From Adineta ricciae (lineage: Eukaryota > Rotifera > Eurotatoria > Adinetida > Adinetidae), in contig CAJNOJ010000043.1 in NCBI GenBank assembly GCA_905250025.1, positions 372,001 through 436,000 on the forward strand: a DNA stretch of 64,000 bases, read 5' to 3'. The translations under genes were made by a program, and so were the position numbers. Positions within the stretch are counted from its first letter, which is position 1. Each line of letters opens with the position of its first letter. The notes beneath the pieces are model-generated. The model was not told the DNA's origin. It was given only the letters and a program-made list of their open reading frames with translations, and did not search any database. Below are positions 48,037-58,731 of the stretch, one piece after another.

Positions 48037-48294
48037 ATGAGTACTCTCTTTTTTAACATTTACGCTACATATCCCGAAGCAGGCGACGATCACATGTATG
48101 GAACAACAAAAGATATACAGTGGCCAAAATGTTCACCAGCATCATTGCGTGATCAAGCAACAATTTTAATTCGACGAACAATTCCATGGCGACAACGTTC
48201 ATCACTTCCCGTTCCTAATCATATCCAGGAGATAATTGATGAAATTCCTTCTGGACTTCGACCACTTGTACATTTTCATTTTCATAAAACCTGA
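48037..48294 (+). CDS. Small protein ending in a SOCS-box-like motif
   Basis: A TTTCGTTGCGTTTAG acceptor ends one base before the ATG. The 85-residue frame ends with a stretch like a SOCS box: SLRDQATILIRR, then LPVPNHIQEIIDEIP, then a short tail. SOCS boxes recruit elongin BC and Cullin-5. No SH2, ankyrin or other substrate-binding domain is visible upstream, so it is either a stand-alone box, the last exon of a gene whose earlier exons I cannot see, or a fragment. Confidence 0.4.
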   Translation: MSTLFFNIYATYPEAGDDHMYGTTKDIQWPKCSPASLRDQATILIRRTIPWRQRSSLPVPNHIQEIIDEIPSGLRPLVHFHFHKT

Positions 48295-48456
48295 CTCTGT
48301 ATATACTTTTCATTCTGAATAATTTCAATAAATTCAATGACCATTGTTTTCGGACTCATCTCAATAATGTTTTCTATCATTCATTTCAAGTAGTTAGCCA
48401 ACCGCATACGAGAAAAATTCTAGTTGAGACTTTTTTCATTACTTTCATTACAAGGT

Positions 48457-48560
48457 GTTGCTCTGACACTTCAGTTCAATCATCAACCCCCTGCATATGG
48501 TCAACACAACATGTAATTTCATCTCACACGATATATCACCTCTCAGTAAGCTGAAGTGAA
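48457..48560 (-). pseudogene. Decayed spliced-leader RNA gene
   Basis: Minus-strand partner of the SL copy at 48611. Its 3' end (GTTGCTCTGACAC on the plus strand) and a GAGGTGATATATC donor region are recognisable, but the exon is diverged (CTTACTGAGAGG). Probably inactive. Confidence 0.5.
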
Positions 48561-48610
48561 AAGTGTCAGGACAAGACACATGTCGAGCTTTGTAAAGAAC
48601 GAAGGAAGTC

Positions 48611-48712
48611 GCTTATTAAATTTACCAAGAGGTATATATAACATAGATAAAAAAACCCGTTGCGATGACGAAAACGAGCGGATCGGTGGCAACACTGAAC
48701 TGCCAGAGCAAC
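48611..48712 (+). ncRNA. Spliced-leader RNA gene, diverged exon
   Basis: The exon-like segment at 48611-48631 is GCTTATTAAATTTACCAAGAG, one base shorter than the others and with changes in the middle. The donor GGTATATA and the 3' body (GATGACGAAAACGAGCGGAT, GGTGGCAACACTGAACTGCC) are well kept. The promoter spacer is degraded compared with the other pairs, so activity is uncertain. Confidence 0.55.
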
Positions 48713-49549
48713 TCCTTACACTCATAAAAGTGCACTTATATGAATACTATCGAATGAACCAAGCCACGAAATATTCTAGACAGTCTACATAGTGTAAGCG
48801 GTGTCCAAGCGGAATACTGGAGAGAGAAATCAATCGAATGTTCGCGAGAATTAATGTATTTATTACTAATAAGAAATCGTTCGCATCCGAGAATATCTTT
48901 ATGACTGTAACACAGTGCAGTATAGTATTCTTTGTGTTGTGGAGGGTGTAACTGATTGCACTTAGCTTGAGAAAATTGCTAATTCCGATAAAGTTCCTAT
49001 AGCTGCAGGTGGAAGAACTGTTCTTATTTAAAGACATGATTTCGGCACAGCTGCCTATTCGATTTCGTCCATGAAAGAATCTCAACCATTTCTGAATCTT
49101 GTCTCTAGTCAAATATGGCATACGCCACTCTCATTAATGCTTATGATATATGCTTTACTTCATTGTATATCTTCGAATGTAAAAGTCTCGGAATTCCAAA
49201 ATACGAATTATTCCGTCAATTTTCCTTAGATGATGTATTCTAATAGTTTCTTCTTGATTTCTAGTGGAAAGCATCGCTCGTTGATGCGATAAGTCGGAAT
49301 GGTGCATTTTTGTTAAGCCATAATGTCCTAGTCGATCTGCCACTTGATAAAAGGCAAGGTTGATATTCAATTTTTTACATTGCAATCAGAATTCCCTTCG
49401 TAATGTTCGCCGATTGTTCAGTGAACCGTCTTGATATAACTTTTGATTGTACTCGATGGTTTTGAGCATGATATTGTCATTTATTCACCGAGCAAACTAG
49501 CAGACCATTGCAGTAACTGTACCATTATTTTCATTTTGTTTACATGATT
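48713..49549. other. Intergenic region
   Basis: No gene, RNA or repeat that I can support between the SL copy and the second U2 gene. Confidence 0.5.
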
Positions 49550-49761
49550 CCCGTTCCCGAAGGAACGGGAGTGGACCGAACTCGACGGCACTGCAGTGTC
49601 GAGACGATCCGTGGCACAGGTCCGAGTGAACCCGGGTGATCCTGGCCCATGTCCAAAAATCCGCTTGAAAGAGCCTGGCCCCGATGGGACCAGCGCCGGC
49701 TTTCAAACCGACGAGAACAGATACTACACTTTGATCTTAGCCGAAAAGGCCGAGAAGCGAT
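49550..49761 (-). ncRNA. U2 spliceosomal snRNA, copy 2
   Basis: Nearly identical over its full 212 nt to the copy at 32368-32579, including the branch-pairing region and Sm site. In the 3' hairpin (49550-49569) one T-A pair of copy 1 is replaced by C-G. Both sides of the stem changed together, so the helix is kept. The proximal promoter motif at 49800-49809 and TGACGTCA at 49863-49870 lie at the same distances as in copy 1. Confidence 0.95.
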
Positions 49762-49799
49762 AACTAACATCACGATTTCGTTCCTCTTTTCTCCCTCAT

Positions 49800-49870
49800 G
49801 TCTCCACACATTTGATATCTTTCTCTTTCTACGAAACGAAGTTTCATCATTTCATAGGTGCATGACGTCA
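49800..49870 (-). promoter_or_regulatory. U2 copy 2 promoter elements
   Basis: GTGTGGAGAC on the minus strand at 49800-49809 is 39 bp upstream of the RNA start, and the CRE-like TGACGTCA at 49863-49870 is 102 bp upstream. The spacing equals that of copy 1. Confidence 0.65.
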
Positions 49871-49947
49871 TTTGTGTGACTAAGTTTCGCGAAGAAGCGA
49901 GGAGGGACGGCAGATGCTATTTTTCTTTTTTTAATTAACTTAAAAGT

Positions 49948-50724
49948 GTTGCTTTGGCAGATCAGTATTGCCACCGATCCGCTCGTTTTCGTCATTGCAA
50001 CATGAGTTTTAATACAGTAAGATCTTTTTTCTTCAACATCTGAACCGAACCAATGCTTTTATTATTAAAAAAACGTACGTTCATTGAAATTTTTTTTGTA
50101 GATTTTGGAAGAACGCGGAATTGGTGATGCGATGACGAAATACACAGCAGGATAGAGCAGCACCAAGCAAAACGGATACGTAGATACAAGTGTTAGAATC
50201 GCTGGGAGTAGATACTTTTTTTTCTGTCAAATGACAGTAACCATTAAAATCTTCAAACAAATTGCGGCTTCCATATTTCTGTTGCAAAAAGCCTCCATTT
50301 TTTGTGACGACATAGGAATAATTTTGATGAACTAGATAATCTGCCAGTAAGACGTTGCCCGTGTTCTCATTCGCAGTTTCTTGATTTCGAGCCGCTTTCG
50401 AATCGCGTACGATCGATATTTTTTCCGTTTTAGCACGCCTGTTGTACCTATGAAAACAGCGTGATGGTACTTTAAACCAACTAGTATTCGACCCTTGATT
50501 CAATTTAATATTGATTCCCGCATGTGGTTGTCCCTTTTGAAGAGCCAGTTCAATATTGCTTGGTTGTATCGTGATGTTTGTCGAATAAAACGAGACCCAG
50601 ATATCTTCATCACGAGCATTTGCGATATGTGTAATATTGCTCCAATGAAAAAGCCTTTCCCAAAATTCTTTTAACAAACTCATTTTTTTTCAGCTGTTTT
50701 TCCTCGTGGTAAGTTTAATAAGGG
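49948..50724 (-). pseudogene. Spliced-leader RNA gene split by an inserted protein-coding segment
   Basis: The SL exon-like sequence is at 50703-50724 on the minus strand (CTTATTAAACTTACCACGAG), after a normal SL promoter with the GTCTCTACAC element at 50762. The matching 3' part of the SL RNA is found only at 49948-50006. Between them lie about 700 bp holding the 200-codon reading frame at 50081-50683. The break falls at, or within a base of, the exon/donor junction. Confidence 0.7.
50081..50683 (-). CDS. Hypothetical 200-aa membrane-tailed protein inside an SL RNA gene
   Basis: A single uninterrupted frame, MSLLKEFWERLFHWSNITHI... . Residues 12-100 alternate like a beta-sandwich (DEDIWVSFYSTN, IELALQKGQPHAGINIKL, SWFKVPSRCFHRYN). 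A possible membrane helix lies near residues 165-182 (CIYVSVLLGAALSCCVF). An A-rich leader of about 19 nt separates its ATG from an SL exon-like sequence, so the locus has the form of an SL-capped, intron-free mRNA copy. AATAATAAAAGC downstream may serve as a poly(A) signal. I do not recognise the family. Confidence 0.55.
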   Translation of the reverse strand: MSLLKEFWERLFHWSNITHIANARDEDIWVSFYSTNITIQPSNIELALQKGQPHAGINIKLNQGSNTSWFKVPSRCFHRYNRRAKTEKISIVRDSKAARNQETANENTGNVLLADYLVHQNYSYVVTKNGGFLQQKYGSRNLFEDFNGYCHLTEKKVSTPSDSNTCIYVSVLLGAALSCCVFRHRITNSAFFQNLQKKFQ

Positions 50725-50761
50725 ACGTTCCTCGATGGTGTCGAACCATGACATCTAGCCA

Positions 50762-50815
50762 GTCTCTACACTTTTCCCTTCCTCTCACATATTTCGAAAC
50801 TCGATGTGTAGAGAC
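50762..50815. promoter_or_regulatory. Shared bidirectional SL promoter, second cassette
   Basis: Inverted elements GTCTCTACAC (50762-50771) and GTGTAGAGAC (50806-50815) lie 38 bp from the minus-strand exon-like start and the plus-strand SL start. The spacer sequence is almost the same as at 32866-32995. Confidence 0.7.
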
Positions 50816-50853
50816 GACGAGGATATCACGCTGCACGTAGTACGAGGAACGTT

Positions 50854-50955
50854 GCTTATTACAACTTACCAAGAGGTAGATATAGCATTCATAGAATACA
50901 CGTTGCAATGACGAAAACGAGCGGATCGGTGTCAACACTGATCTGCCAGAGCAAC
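50854..50955 (+). ncRNA. Spliced-leader RNA gene
   Basis: The exon at 50854-50875 is identical to the intact copies at 32844 and 32996, followed by GGTAGATATAGC. The body and 3' stem (GGTGTCAACACTGATCTGCC) are conserved, length about 102 nt. The promoter element is in place. This copy would remain functional even though its head-to-head partner is interrupted. Confidence 0.82.
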
Positions 50956-51344
50956 ACTTTCATTTCAAATGAATCATTGTAATTTGAAGCCGTTCTCCAG
51001 ACAACTAGTCTGAGAAAACGTATTTGGCTGGAAGAGAAAGAAACAAATGTAATAGTATGTTGGGAAAACATGAAAATGATATCGTAATCGTGAACGCATC
51101 GTTACCGATAGGTTTTTGCGAGAATAGAAAAGCTTGTGAATAGAAGAGATAGTGTTTAGACTATGTTCATTTCAGAAGAGCACAATAGAAGAAATTTGAC
51201 CGGAGATAGGTTGCATGATTGCATATGCGTTGTTTTGTTTATTCTCTAATCATCAGAATAAATTTGAGTCCAGCATGAATTTCGTCGCTGTCTGTGTTTT
51301 TCTCACTCGATAATTAGCCTTGTAACAACAAGTTTCTCTAAGAT

Positions 51345-52353
51345 ATGAAATTATTGTTCTTGTATTTCGTTATTGTTGTTCTATTGCACTTAGAAAATAC
51401 AAATCAAGTCATTCTTGAAACATCGCTTAAAGCAGAGAAAATTTTAGTCAAAACTCATTTGAATGAAACATATTGTACCTGGTTTTTTCAACCGCCATGG
51501 AAACTGCGTAATGATCTCTTCAATGACAAGCCGTACAATAATTCAGGTACCGTTATTACTTTTCCATTACTCTTTCTCTCTCTCTCGCTCCTATTGTATT
51601 AGAGAAAGATCGATTTAGCCTTCATTTTGATTTCCTTTTTAGTTGAGTACTTCGGTATTAGTCAAAGAGATCCCATAAACAATGAATCTTTTGTTGAAAG
51701 TTCAAAGATAAATGCATGCAATGAAATTAATATTACATTCTATTCTAAAGTAAGTCAAACATCCATCGATTCCAGGCTTTATGTTCTTTTACACAATCAA
51801 AACAAATGGGATTATATATGGAATTATGTGCCTGTTGATACGCAATGGAACTATCATCAACTTAGTATCAACTTGATCCATCAAACTGAAGAATACGTTC
51901 GAGTAAGCTGACAGCAGCAATCATTTGAATTGAATTAAATCTCTATTTTCTAGCTCCGATTCATGCCCAGTCTAAAGTCATCTCGCCGGATTTCGATGGC
52001 TATTGCTGTACTCAACATAAGCACATTTACAAATTGTATGTTCAAAGAATTCTTTTCATATCGAATGAATACATGCTTTTCGATAAGGTCATACCGACAA
52101 ATTACAATGGACGAGTCAAGCATCCGCCAAAAGCAATACAATTAAACAATCATCTTTCTTGGCTCTTTTAGGTGGCATTGTTTTACTTGTCTGTACAGCG
52201 GTAGCCGTCTTATTTATCTACAGTATTATTGAGAAACAATGTAATAAGCTGGCTCAAAGACGAACAACGCAACGTCAACAAAAAGTTCGTAGAACGAAAA
52301 ATGCCATTAGAGATGAATCAACTGTACTTAGTCTGGCAACTCATCCTGTATGA
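51345..52353 (+). CDS. Type I membrane protein with unknown ectodomain
   Basis: A TTTCTCTAAG acceptor-like site lies two bases before the ATG. The signal peptide is MKLLFLYFVIVVLLHLENTN. The ectodomain, over three or four exons, is rich in Asn/Trp (YCTWFFQPPWKLRND, KWDYIWNYVPVDTQWNYHQL). It looks like a beta-sandwich of the MAM or galactose-binding type, without a firm match. A membrane helix GGIVLLVCTAVAVLFIYSII is near 52170-52230. It is followed by a basic cytoplasmic stretch (RRTTQRQQKVRRTKN). The last codons before the TGA contain a GT donor (CATCCT|GTATGA), so the chain may continue into the SH3 exons at 54475. Confidence 0.65.
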
Positions 52354-52383
52354 CTTTTATTTTTCTTTTCAATGTGTAAAAGA

Positions 52384-54474
52384 ACAACTTGTATAGAAAT
52401 TCAAAGCTTTATTTTAACCCTCTCTAACGTTAACAAATAAAACAATTTTTATTCTTTCTATCTCTATTCAAGAGATTTAAAAAAAAAAGCTTTAACTTGA
52501 ACACACTTCATCTGATTAATGTTATACTTATCGCACACTCGATAAAACTGATTTCATCTCATATACATGGTTAACATTAATTTCTTTTTCGATATTTTCT
52601 ATCTGTACACACATATATCAAATCGATGTCATCTTTCTATTACATAAGTCTAAACCTTTCATCTGTCGTTCTCTTTTTTTTTGCAAATATTTTTTTTAAC
52701 CGATGGTCAGCGCTTTGTTCTCGGCCATTTTTTTCCATTTATCTATGTACAAATTCTCTCCCTCTCTCTCTCTCTTTGTTTCAATACAGACATCATGCAA
52801 TAACGTCAATAACGACGGCGGCAAGGTATAGGTGTATTTCACTTTCAATTGAACAAAAAAAAAGACTGGCGAGAGAAAAAGAATTGACCGGAAATTGAGC
52901 ATGATCATGTTTATATTGCATAAGATTCTCTCTCTTTCTATGACGTGTCTGTCATTAACTAAAATAAAACGTCGTTCTATCTCCTTGATTTTAACATTCG
53001 ACACTACTTCATGAACCATATGGTATCCTTCATCTAATCACTTGACAAACAGTTAAGCAGAAGGATGAAAAGATGAGTAGATGAAGTGTTTACTTCAGTT
53101 TCAATGAATTATTATTATGAGATAGGACGTTATTGTATATCATCAAGTTAACGATAAATATATTTGACAGGTTTCTCCGACGAGAAAAATAGGAGTAGTC
53201 AAGAAAAGGTACTTACTCATTCGTTTCTTTTCTTTCTCTGTCTCTCTCTCTCTCATTGCTTATTCTACCATTCTTCTTATTTGTGCTATGTTATTGTGGC
53301 AATGTGCACGATATAAGTAAAACGATTGAACAGCATTTATCAATTCTCATTCGATCACATCCACGATTACACACGCATATATATTTTTATTTGGTATTCT
53401 AATCAAGCGATAGTTTTCTCTTCGATTCTTCTCGATCATCTAATCTGTAGATCGACTGACTAACATAGTCTGGTGGTAAAAATTCACTTATAGTGTATAT
53501 AGATTCTTCTTTCTATTCCTATTCTCTCCTGCTTTTTTGTTTCCGAGCGCGTGTGTGTTGATGCNGATGAACTAAAAGAATCTTTTTAGAGGAAATTAGA
53601 TGATGTAATCATCATTAGTATAGACAAACTCATTATTGAATAGTAAATTCAATCAAAAATTAGCCTTTTTTCCTAGAAATGTCTGTGTCAACGACATTTA
53701 CCAATGTTATTCTCCTCGATAATTAAAGCAACACTCTCTCCCGGCCCAGCAGAAAACGTTCTTTTTAGGGAAAAGAATTTCACGCACACATGTCTCTAAC
53801 CTTGAGCATTTTTCTCTTTGATTAGACTGAAAGAAACAGGGGAGAAAATATATCAAAATAATTACTATTTACTCTAATAGAATTCAAATGATTTTGAATG
53901 AAAATAGATCGAAAGATTTCTTTTGCCAGTTTTCTTTTCTTTTTCCGTGTCTTTGCTTAGTGACAATGTCTGATCATCGCTACTCAATCTCTTATTCATC
54001 TGCATGCACATCATTCTCGAGGGCATATTTGATTCTTATTTTCAACATTTGTTGTCACTCGATTCTTCTCGATTTTTAATGGATATTACACGATGAAGAG
54101 AAACAACGCACATATCTTTCTCTTTCTCATTTGTCTCGCTCAGCAGAAGCTTAATTATTCATGATCAAGAATTTACATAGCGAACTCACATAGACGAGTA
54201 CGAGAGAGAGAGAAAAAAAAACGACTCGAATGAATGACAAACGTAATGAATACTTCATCACATTGCAGAAAAATGTATCACCATGTTGATTTGTTTTTTT
54301 TTCCTACTATTGAAGATAAGATTATAGAATTTCCTTTTCTGGTTCTTTTTATTTCAAGTTAATTATCTTCGTTTGAGGTTTTCTCTCGAAATTCAGCAGG
54401 ATAAATTTAAGCTGAAATAATCCAGACTTCTATTAGACGTATTAGATTAATGTTTTATTCACCCTTTTTTTAGT
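52384..54474. other. Long low-complexity gap, possible large intron
   Basis: About 2.1 kb of pyrimidine-rich sequence with CT runs (near 52760, 53235) and one undetermined base at 53565. I see no gene. It is either intergenic or an intron linking the membrane protein to the SH3 exons; if an intron, it would be by far the longest in the window. Confidence 0.45.
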
Positions 54475-56835
54475 CAACAACAACAACAACAACAACAACA
54501 ACGACGACAACACAGCGTTCACCAATCATTGACATTATTGGAAGTGATTACGATTCAGATTACATGTCCCAAACATATCTTAATCGTACATCATCCTATG
54601 CTTCATGTTATTCATCGAATCCAAATCATATATCAAATTCACCCATGAATCGACATGGATCAATTGAAAGTTTATTACATGGCCATTCGAAATCTAATCC
54701 AGCTAATATACGTGTTCTTGTACGAAAAAATTTTGAACCATTTGCGCAAGCACACATTGCTGTTTCAAAAGGTATACACGCAATTCACTGTGAATAAAAG
54801 ATAAAATTGTTGGCAATTTCCATCAGATTAGCATCTGTGCTAGACAGTAAAAATGCTGCATGGATTTGCATAGAAAATCTGCTTCTATAGTCTAAATCAG
54901 CATGTTTTCAGTATAGAACGAATTGTAACTATTTGTACTCACTCATTATGTAAGGCATTCTCTTTTTTCTCTTCTTTCTATTGTTCTCATTCATGTAAAC
55001 ATGCAAACAATGATTAATCAGATTATTTGCCTCGTTTAGGTACAATAGTGACTGCATTATTTTCTCGTGGGCCATGGTTGTATATACGCATTGATTCAAC
55101 CGGAAAAACGGGTTATATTCCACGAATGATATGTTCGTCCTACCAGAAGTCTTTACAACCGACGGATCTGTCCAACTCATCGATTGACTCGTCATTAATC
55201 AAAGATGATGAAATGCTTCTAAAGACCGATAAATATTATAATCGTCCGTATAAACAAGTCATGAATCGATATCTATCACATAGTTCAGCTATCATCGACG
55301 ACACAAAGCCACGACGATCGAAAGTCTACTTCGATGAACGCGAACGACGTAATACATATACATTACCGATATCACCACGAACAAAAGGTACATTAGGAAA
55401 AGATCGTCGACTGACACTCAGTTCAATCAATTGCCCACTTGGCTCGTCATTGAATAAGCAAGATTCATCAACGAATTCGAATATTGAAATACGAACGATC
55501 ATTACTCGTGATACAGATTCATCCAGTACGCAAGATTCCGGTTATTCGGAATCCACGCCATTCTTTCTTGTTCAACAAGCAACGCCAGAAAATGAACAAC
55601 AAACGATACACTCATTTCTTAATACATCGAAAGTATGTTCATTGAACTCTTTGGAGATTACCGAGTATTTTCCAGAATGAGAATAGACAAAGAAACATCT
55701 GTTTATAAAACATTGTTCATTCATATTCAAGGTCTACGCAGGCCAGCCGGCATAAGCATCTATCATTCATGATTGTTGCTGTTCGCAATCAAATCTCAAT
55801 GTTTTGCTTTTCTCCTTTCAGAAATCACACGCCATACCCCATTACGCAACTATTCGTCGTCCGTCTCTTTTAAAAGTTCCCGATCCAAGTCAGCATCAGC
55901 AGAAACAGCTCAATGCATTACAGATTCATCGTCAGACACTTCATAATGGATGTTCTATGAATGATATAATCATCGATGATTCCATTAAACGGCATTCATA
56001 CGGTGCATTCGATGAAGTTGATTCTTCCAATTCAAAACTGATGAGTTCCAATTCAACTCGTCGTCTACCTGAATTCGCTTTAATCAGAAATGTGCGACGG
56101 AATAAAACGCAAATCAAACCATCAATTTATAATCTTCCGAAAAGTCATATACAAATTCCTGCTAGTATTTTCCTTAATCATCATCGTCAAAAGCAGCAGT
56201 TCGGCAGTTCGCATAGTGCTTTTCGACCTGTTCAACCTGCGAATGTATTCAAACGAGCATCAAGCGAAGGACATTCTCCTTCATCAACATCATCATCGTC
56301 ATCAGCAGCATCCTTGTCAAATTCCAATTCTTCCATTCAAGAACAAACTCAACCAAAAACGCGCCGACGTCTCTCATTCGACCTGCGCGTGCCTGCTTTA
56401 TTATCATTGAAATCGAATAGTTTAACACGCTCGGTTTGTGATCAGTCAGCAGCAGCAGTCGCAAAAACTAAAATAGGAAAATTGAATCAATTTTCTCGAA
56501 CAATGAGTGATATTTTATGCGACCAATTCAGTGAAATAAATCTCGATGCCATCGAAAAAGACTCGCTGATTCAACACCAATCAAAAGCAACACATCAATC
56601 TCAGCAATGTTTATTTACCGTAATCAAAGATTATCGAAGTTCGCGTGCATCATTTGCGCTTAAACGCGGAGATTCAGTTCATGTTCTCAAACAAGTCGGT
56701 CGAGCATGCTATCTCATTCGAAAACCAACGAACGGACAAACAGGATTCATACCGAAAGCATTATTAGTTCCGGCAGCAACAACGAAAGTTGATACTTTTC
56801 TTAAAATGCATGAATACCGCGAAACAATCATATGA
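54475..56835 (+). CDS. Protein with two SH3 domains (possible cytoplasmic part of the preceding membrane protein)
   Basis: A TTTTTTTAG acceptor at 54474 opens an exon encoding a poly-Thr run (CAA-type repeat) and PIIDIIGSDYDSDYM. The first SH3 spans an intron near 54770-55040: IRVLVRKNFEPFAQAHIAV, then ALFSRGPWLYIRIDSTGKTG and YIPRMICS. A long Ser/Thr/basic region follows, with an intron between about 55632 and 55822. The second SH3 is at 56605-56790 (YRSSRASFALKRGDSVHVL, GQTGFIPKALL), and the protein stops at 56835. If it has its own start it would be the ATG at 54564. Both SH3 domains lack part of the usual ALYDY motif. It probably binds proline-rich partners in signalling or cytoskeleton. 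Confidence 0.7.
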
Positions 56836-57077
56836 TTCAATATTGATTGCTCTTCGTCGGTGTCTTTTTGTTCTGTCTAGTCTTTGTAACACAGTGCCGT
56901 TTGTTTTTACGGAATTTCTGACATATAACAAACAACGATACAGCTCAGGATTGATAGAAATAGACAATTTCGTTGTGTTTTCTTTTTAGTGCAGACGTTT
57001 CTTTTTTATTAAAAATAAGTTTTTATGCGCAAACCATTCAAAATGTTCATCGATGTCAGTAGGTCAATCATATGGAT

Positions 57078-57149
57078 GGCCTGATGGTCTAGTGGTATGA
57101 TTCGCGCTTCGGGTGCGCGAGGTTCCGGGTTCGATCCCCGGTCAGGCCC
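57078..57149 (+). tRNA. tRNA-Pro (CGG)
   Basis: A 72-nt cloverleaf without intron. The acceptor stem GGCCTGA pairs with TCAGGCC. The A box is TAGTGGTATGA, the anticodon loop TTCGGGT gives anticodon CGG, and the B box is GGTTCGATCC. A T-rich Pol III terminator (TTCTTTTT) follows directly. The sequence closely resembles animal tRNA-Pro. Confidence 0.95.
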
Positions 57150-57618
57150 TTCTTTTTAGGTTCAATGACACGCATTGACTCATAATCTTTGTCGTTTTTT
57201 CCTCTATTTTTATCTCATTGGAAATCAATTACATGTCAGTTTTTAATCAAACTGACTATGAAGATATTTGCATTCGTATTGACTTAGTGACACATTAACT
57301 CAATTACCTTCTATATCAATAAACTAGATTGATATATTTGATTTTGATAGCTATGAGGAGGTAGCTTGAATACATCAAATGAGAGAGATTGAAACAATGA
57401 TGAAAGATCTCTTTTTGATCTCAATTCATAAACTATGGAAAAATCATTCTTGTACTTCATGTCTATGCCTTCTATTTGTAATCCTGTTCATCTTTGATTG
57501 CTATTCGGACAAATCTCAAGCACTACTTTATACATGTCGTTGACGAAAATAAGATTTCTCCAAACATCAATATGTTAAATTCCATAGCTTTTTGTGTTTA
57601 ATTGATGCTTATCAATAA
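57150..57618. other. Intergenic region
   Basis: AT-rich sequence after the tRNA; nothing supported. Confidence 0.5.
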
Positions 57619-58731
57619 ATGACAACAATCAATTATTTAAACCATCTCCACAAAAACCAATTAGATTATTTCCGACGACTGTCACCAAGTGAAACACGGC
57701 TTTTTCAAAAGGACTACTGTACAAACAAGAATCGAATTTTATTCCATACATTTTGGAACGATTCACATAAATTAAATGAGCCTTTACTCGTACTTCATAT
57801 TCTATCGTATCTGTATACACAAAATCATCATTAGTTCACCGTTGATTATTTGGACATTACCAATGTACAACGTACACAAACCACACGTACAATTTCGAAT
57901 GTTACGCCCATTTACAAACGATTTGAAACAAGTCGGAGCTGATGTAAGAGGTAGACGAAACTTTTCTTTTGAATGAACAGAATGCATGAGTGGATTGTTA
58001 ACTGAAATTCTTCGGATCGCAGACGAAGCGTAGAGAATTGATATAGAAAGTGTCTGATGAATTGTCTACCAAGCTATTCTTCTATGCTATTTATTTAGAT
58101 TGACTCATATCACTTTTGACTTTTTGATCGATGGTCCGCACCGAAAATAGTTGCACTAAGTAATGCTGTTCATTTCGTCGTTTTACATAAACTTGATGGA
58201 ATTTATATCGACGCTGATATCCTTCTTCTTCGAGATTTACAACCATTTTATGAATATGAATTTACTTACCAATGATCAAATCGCAATGAATACAACACAG
58301 CTATTCTCCGCCTATTTTTCCAATCAAACATAAGTTCAATATTATTTCATCAAGCATATGAAAAACAATCGTCTGCTGTGTTTTTCCCTTGGGTCATTTG
58401 TTCCCTACCGATACCGATTGATTTAATTCGCCTACCAAGTGTATTTTTCGATCCTCTATGGTTAGTCGCTGAGAATATCGATAACAAAACTGTCATTGCG
58501 TGGAAATTATCAAACAACACAAAGCATACATTCGAGAGCGTCATTCATAAAGAAAGCTACTTAAGTCAACAAGGTCGAGCAGTTTTTGAATGGTGCATTT
58601 TCATTTCATTGGCACACATTACATTTGACAGGGTAGTTTCAACCAGGATCATACCTCTCACAATGGAACGAATATTTACAAGCAGAGTTACTGGAATTAA
58701 TTTGAAGTTTTCTTCTCAGTGGACCGATTAG
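57619..58731 (+). pseudogene. Broken sugar transferase with DxD motif (Gly_transf_sug type)
   Basis: Pieces of one enzyme lie in order but in different frames: ILFHTFWNDSHKLNEPLLVL near 57738-57800, LIIWTLPMYN near 57840-57880, and the catalytic core AVHFVVLHKLDGIYIDADIL near 58165-58225. The DAD motif binds nucleotide-sugar and metal. A C-terminal part ends at 58731. The shift near 57825 is not explained by an intron, and a TGA at 58273-58275 replaces what looks like a tryptophan codon in a conserved region. The family transfers GlcNAc or similar sugars and is common in bacteria and fungi. I judge this copy inactive. Confidence 0.65.

Noticed and set aside
30140..50960. Repeats with inverted ends first read as MITE-type mobile elements
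   Set aside because: Each arm carries the spliced-leader exon with a GT donor and a shared promoter element at fixed distance, which identifies divergent SL RNA genes rather than transposon ends.
52626..53019. Hydrophobic or basic frames in the 2.1-kb gap
   Set aside because: They arise from CT-rich low-complexity sequence and have no protein-like composition.
54477..54520. CAA-type triplet run as a stand-alone microsatellite feature
   Set aside because: It is in frame within the SH3 protein exon and encodes poly-Thr, so it is noted there.
56090..56410. Alternative-frame reading opposite or beside the SH3 protein
   Set aside because: Overlaps the well-supported coding frame and shows no family features of its own.
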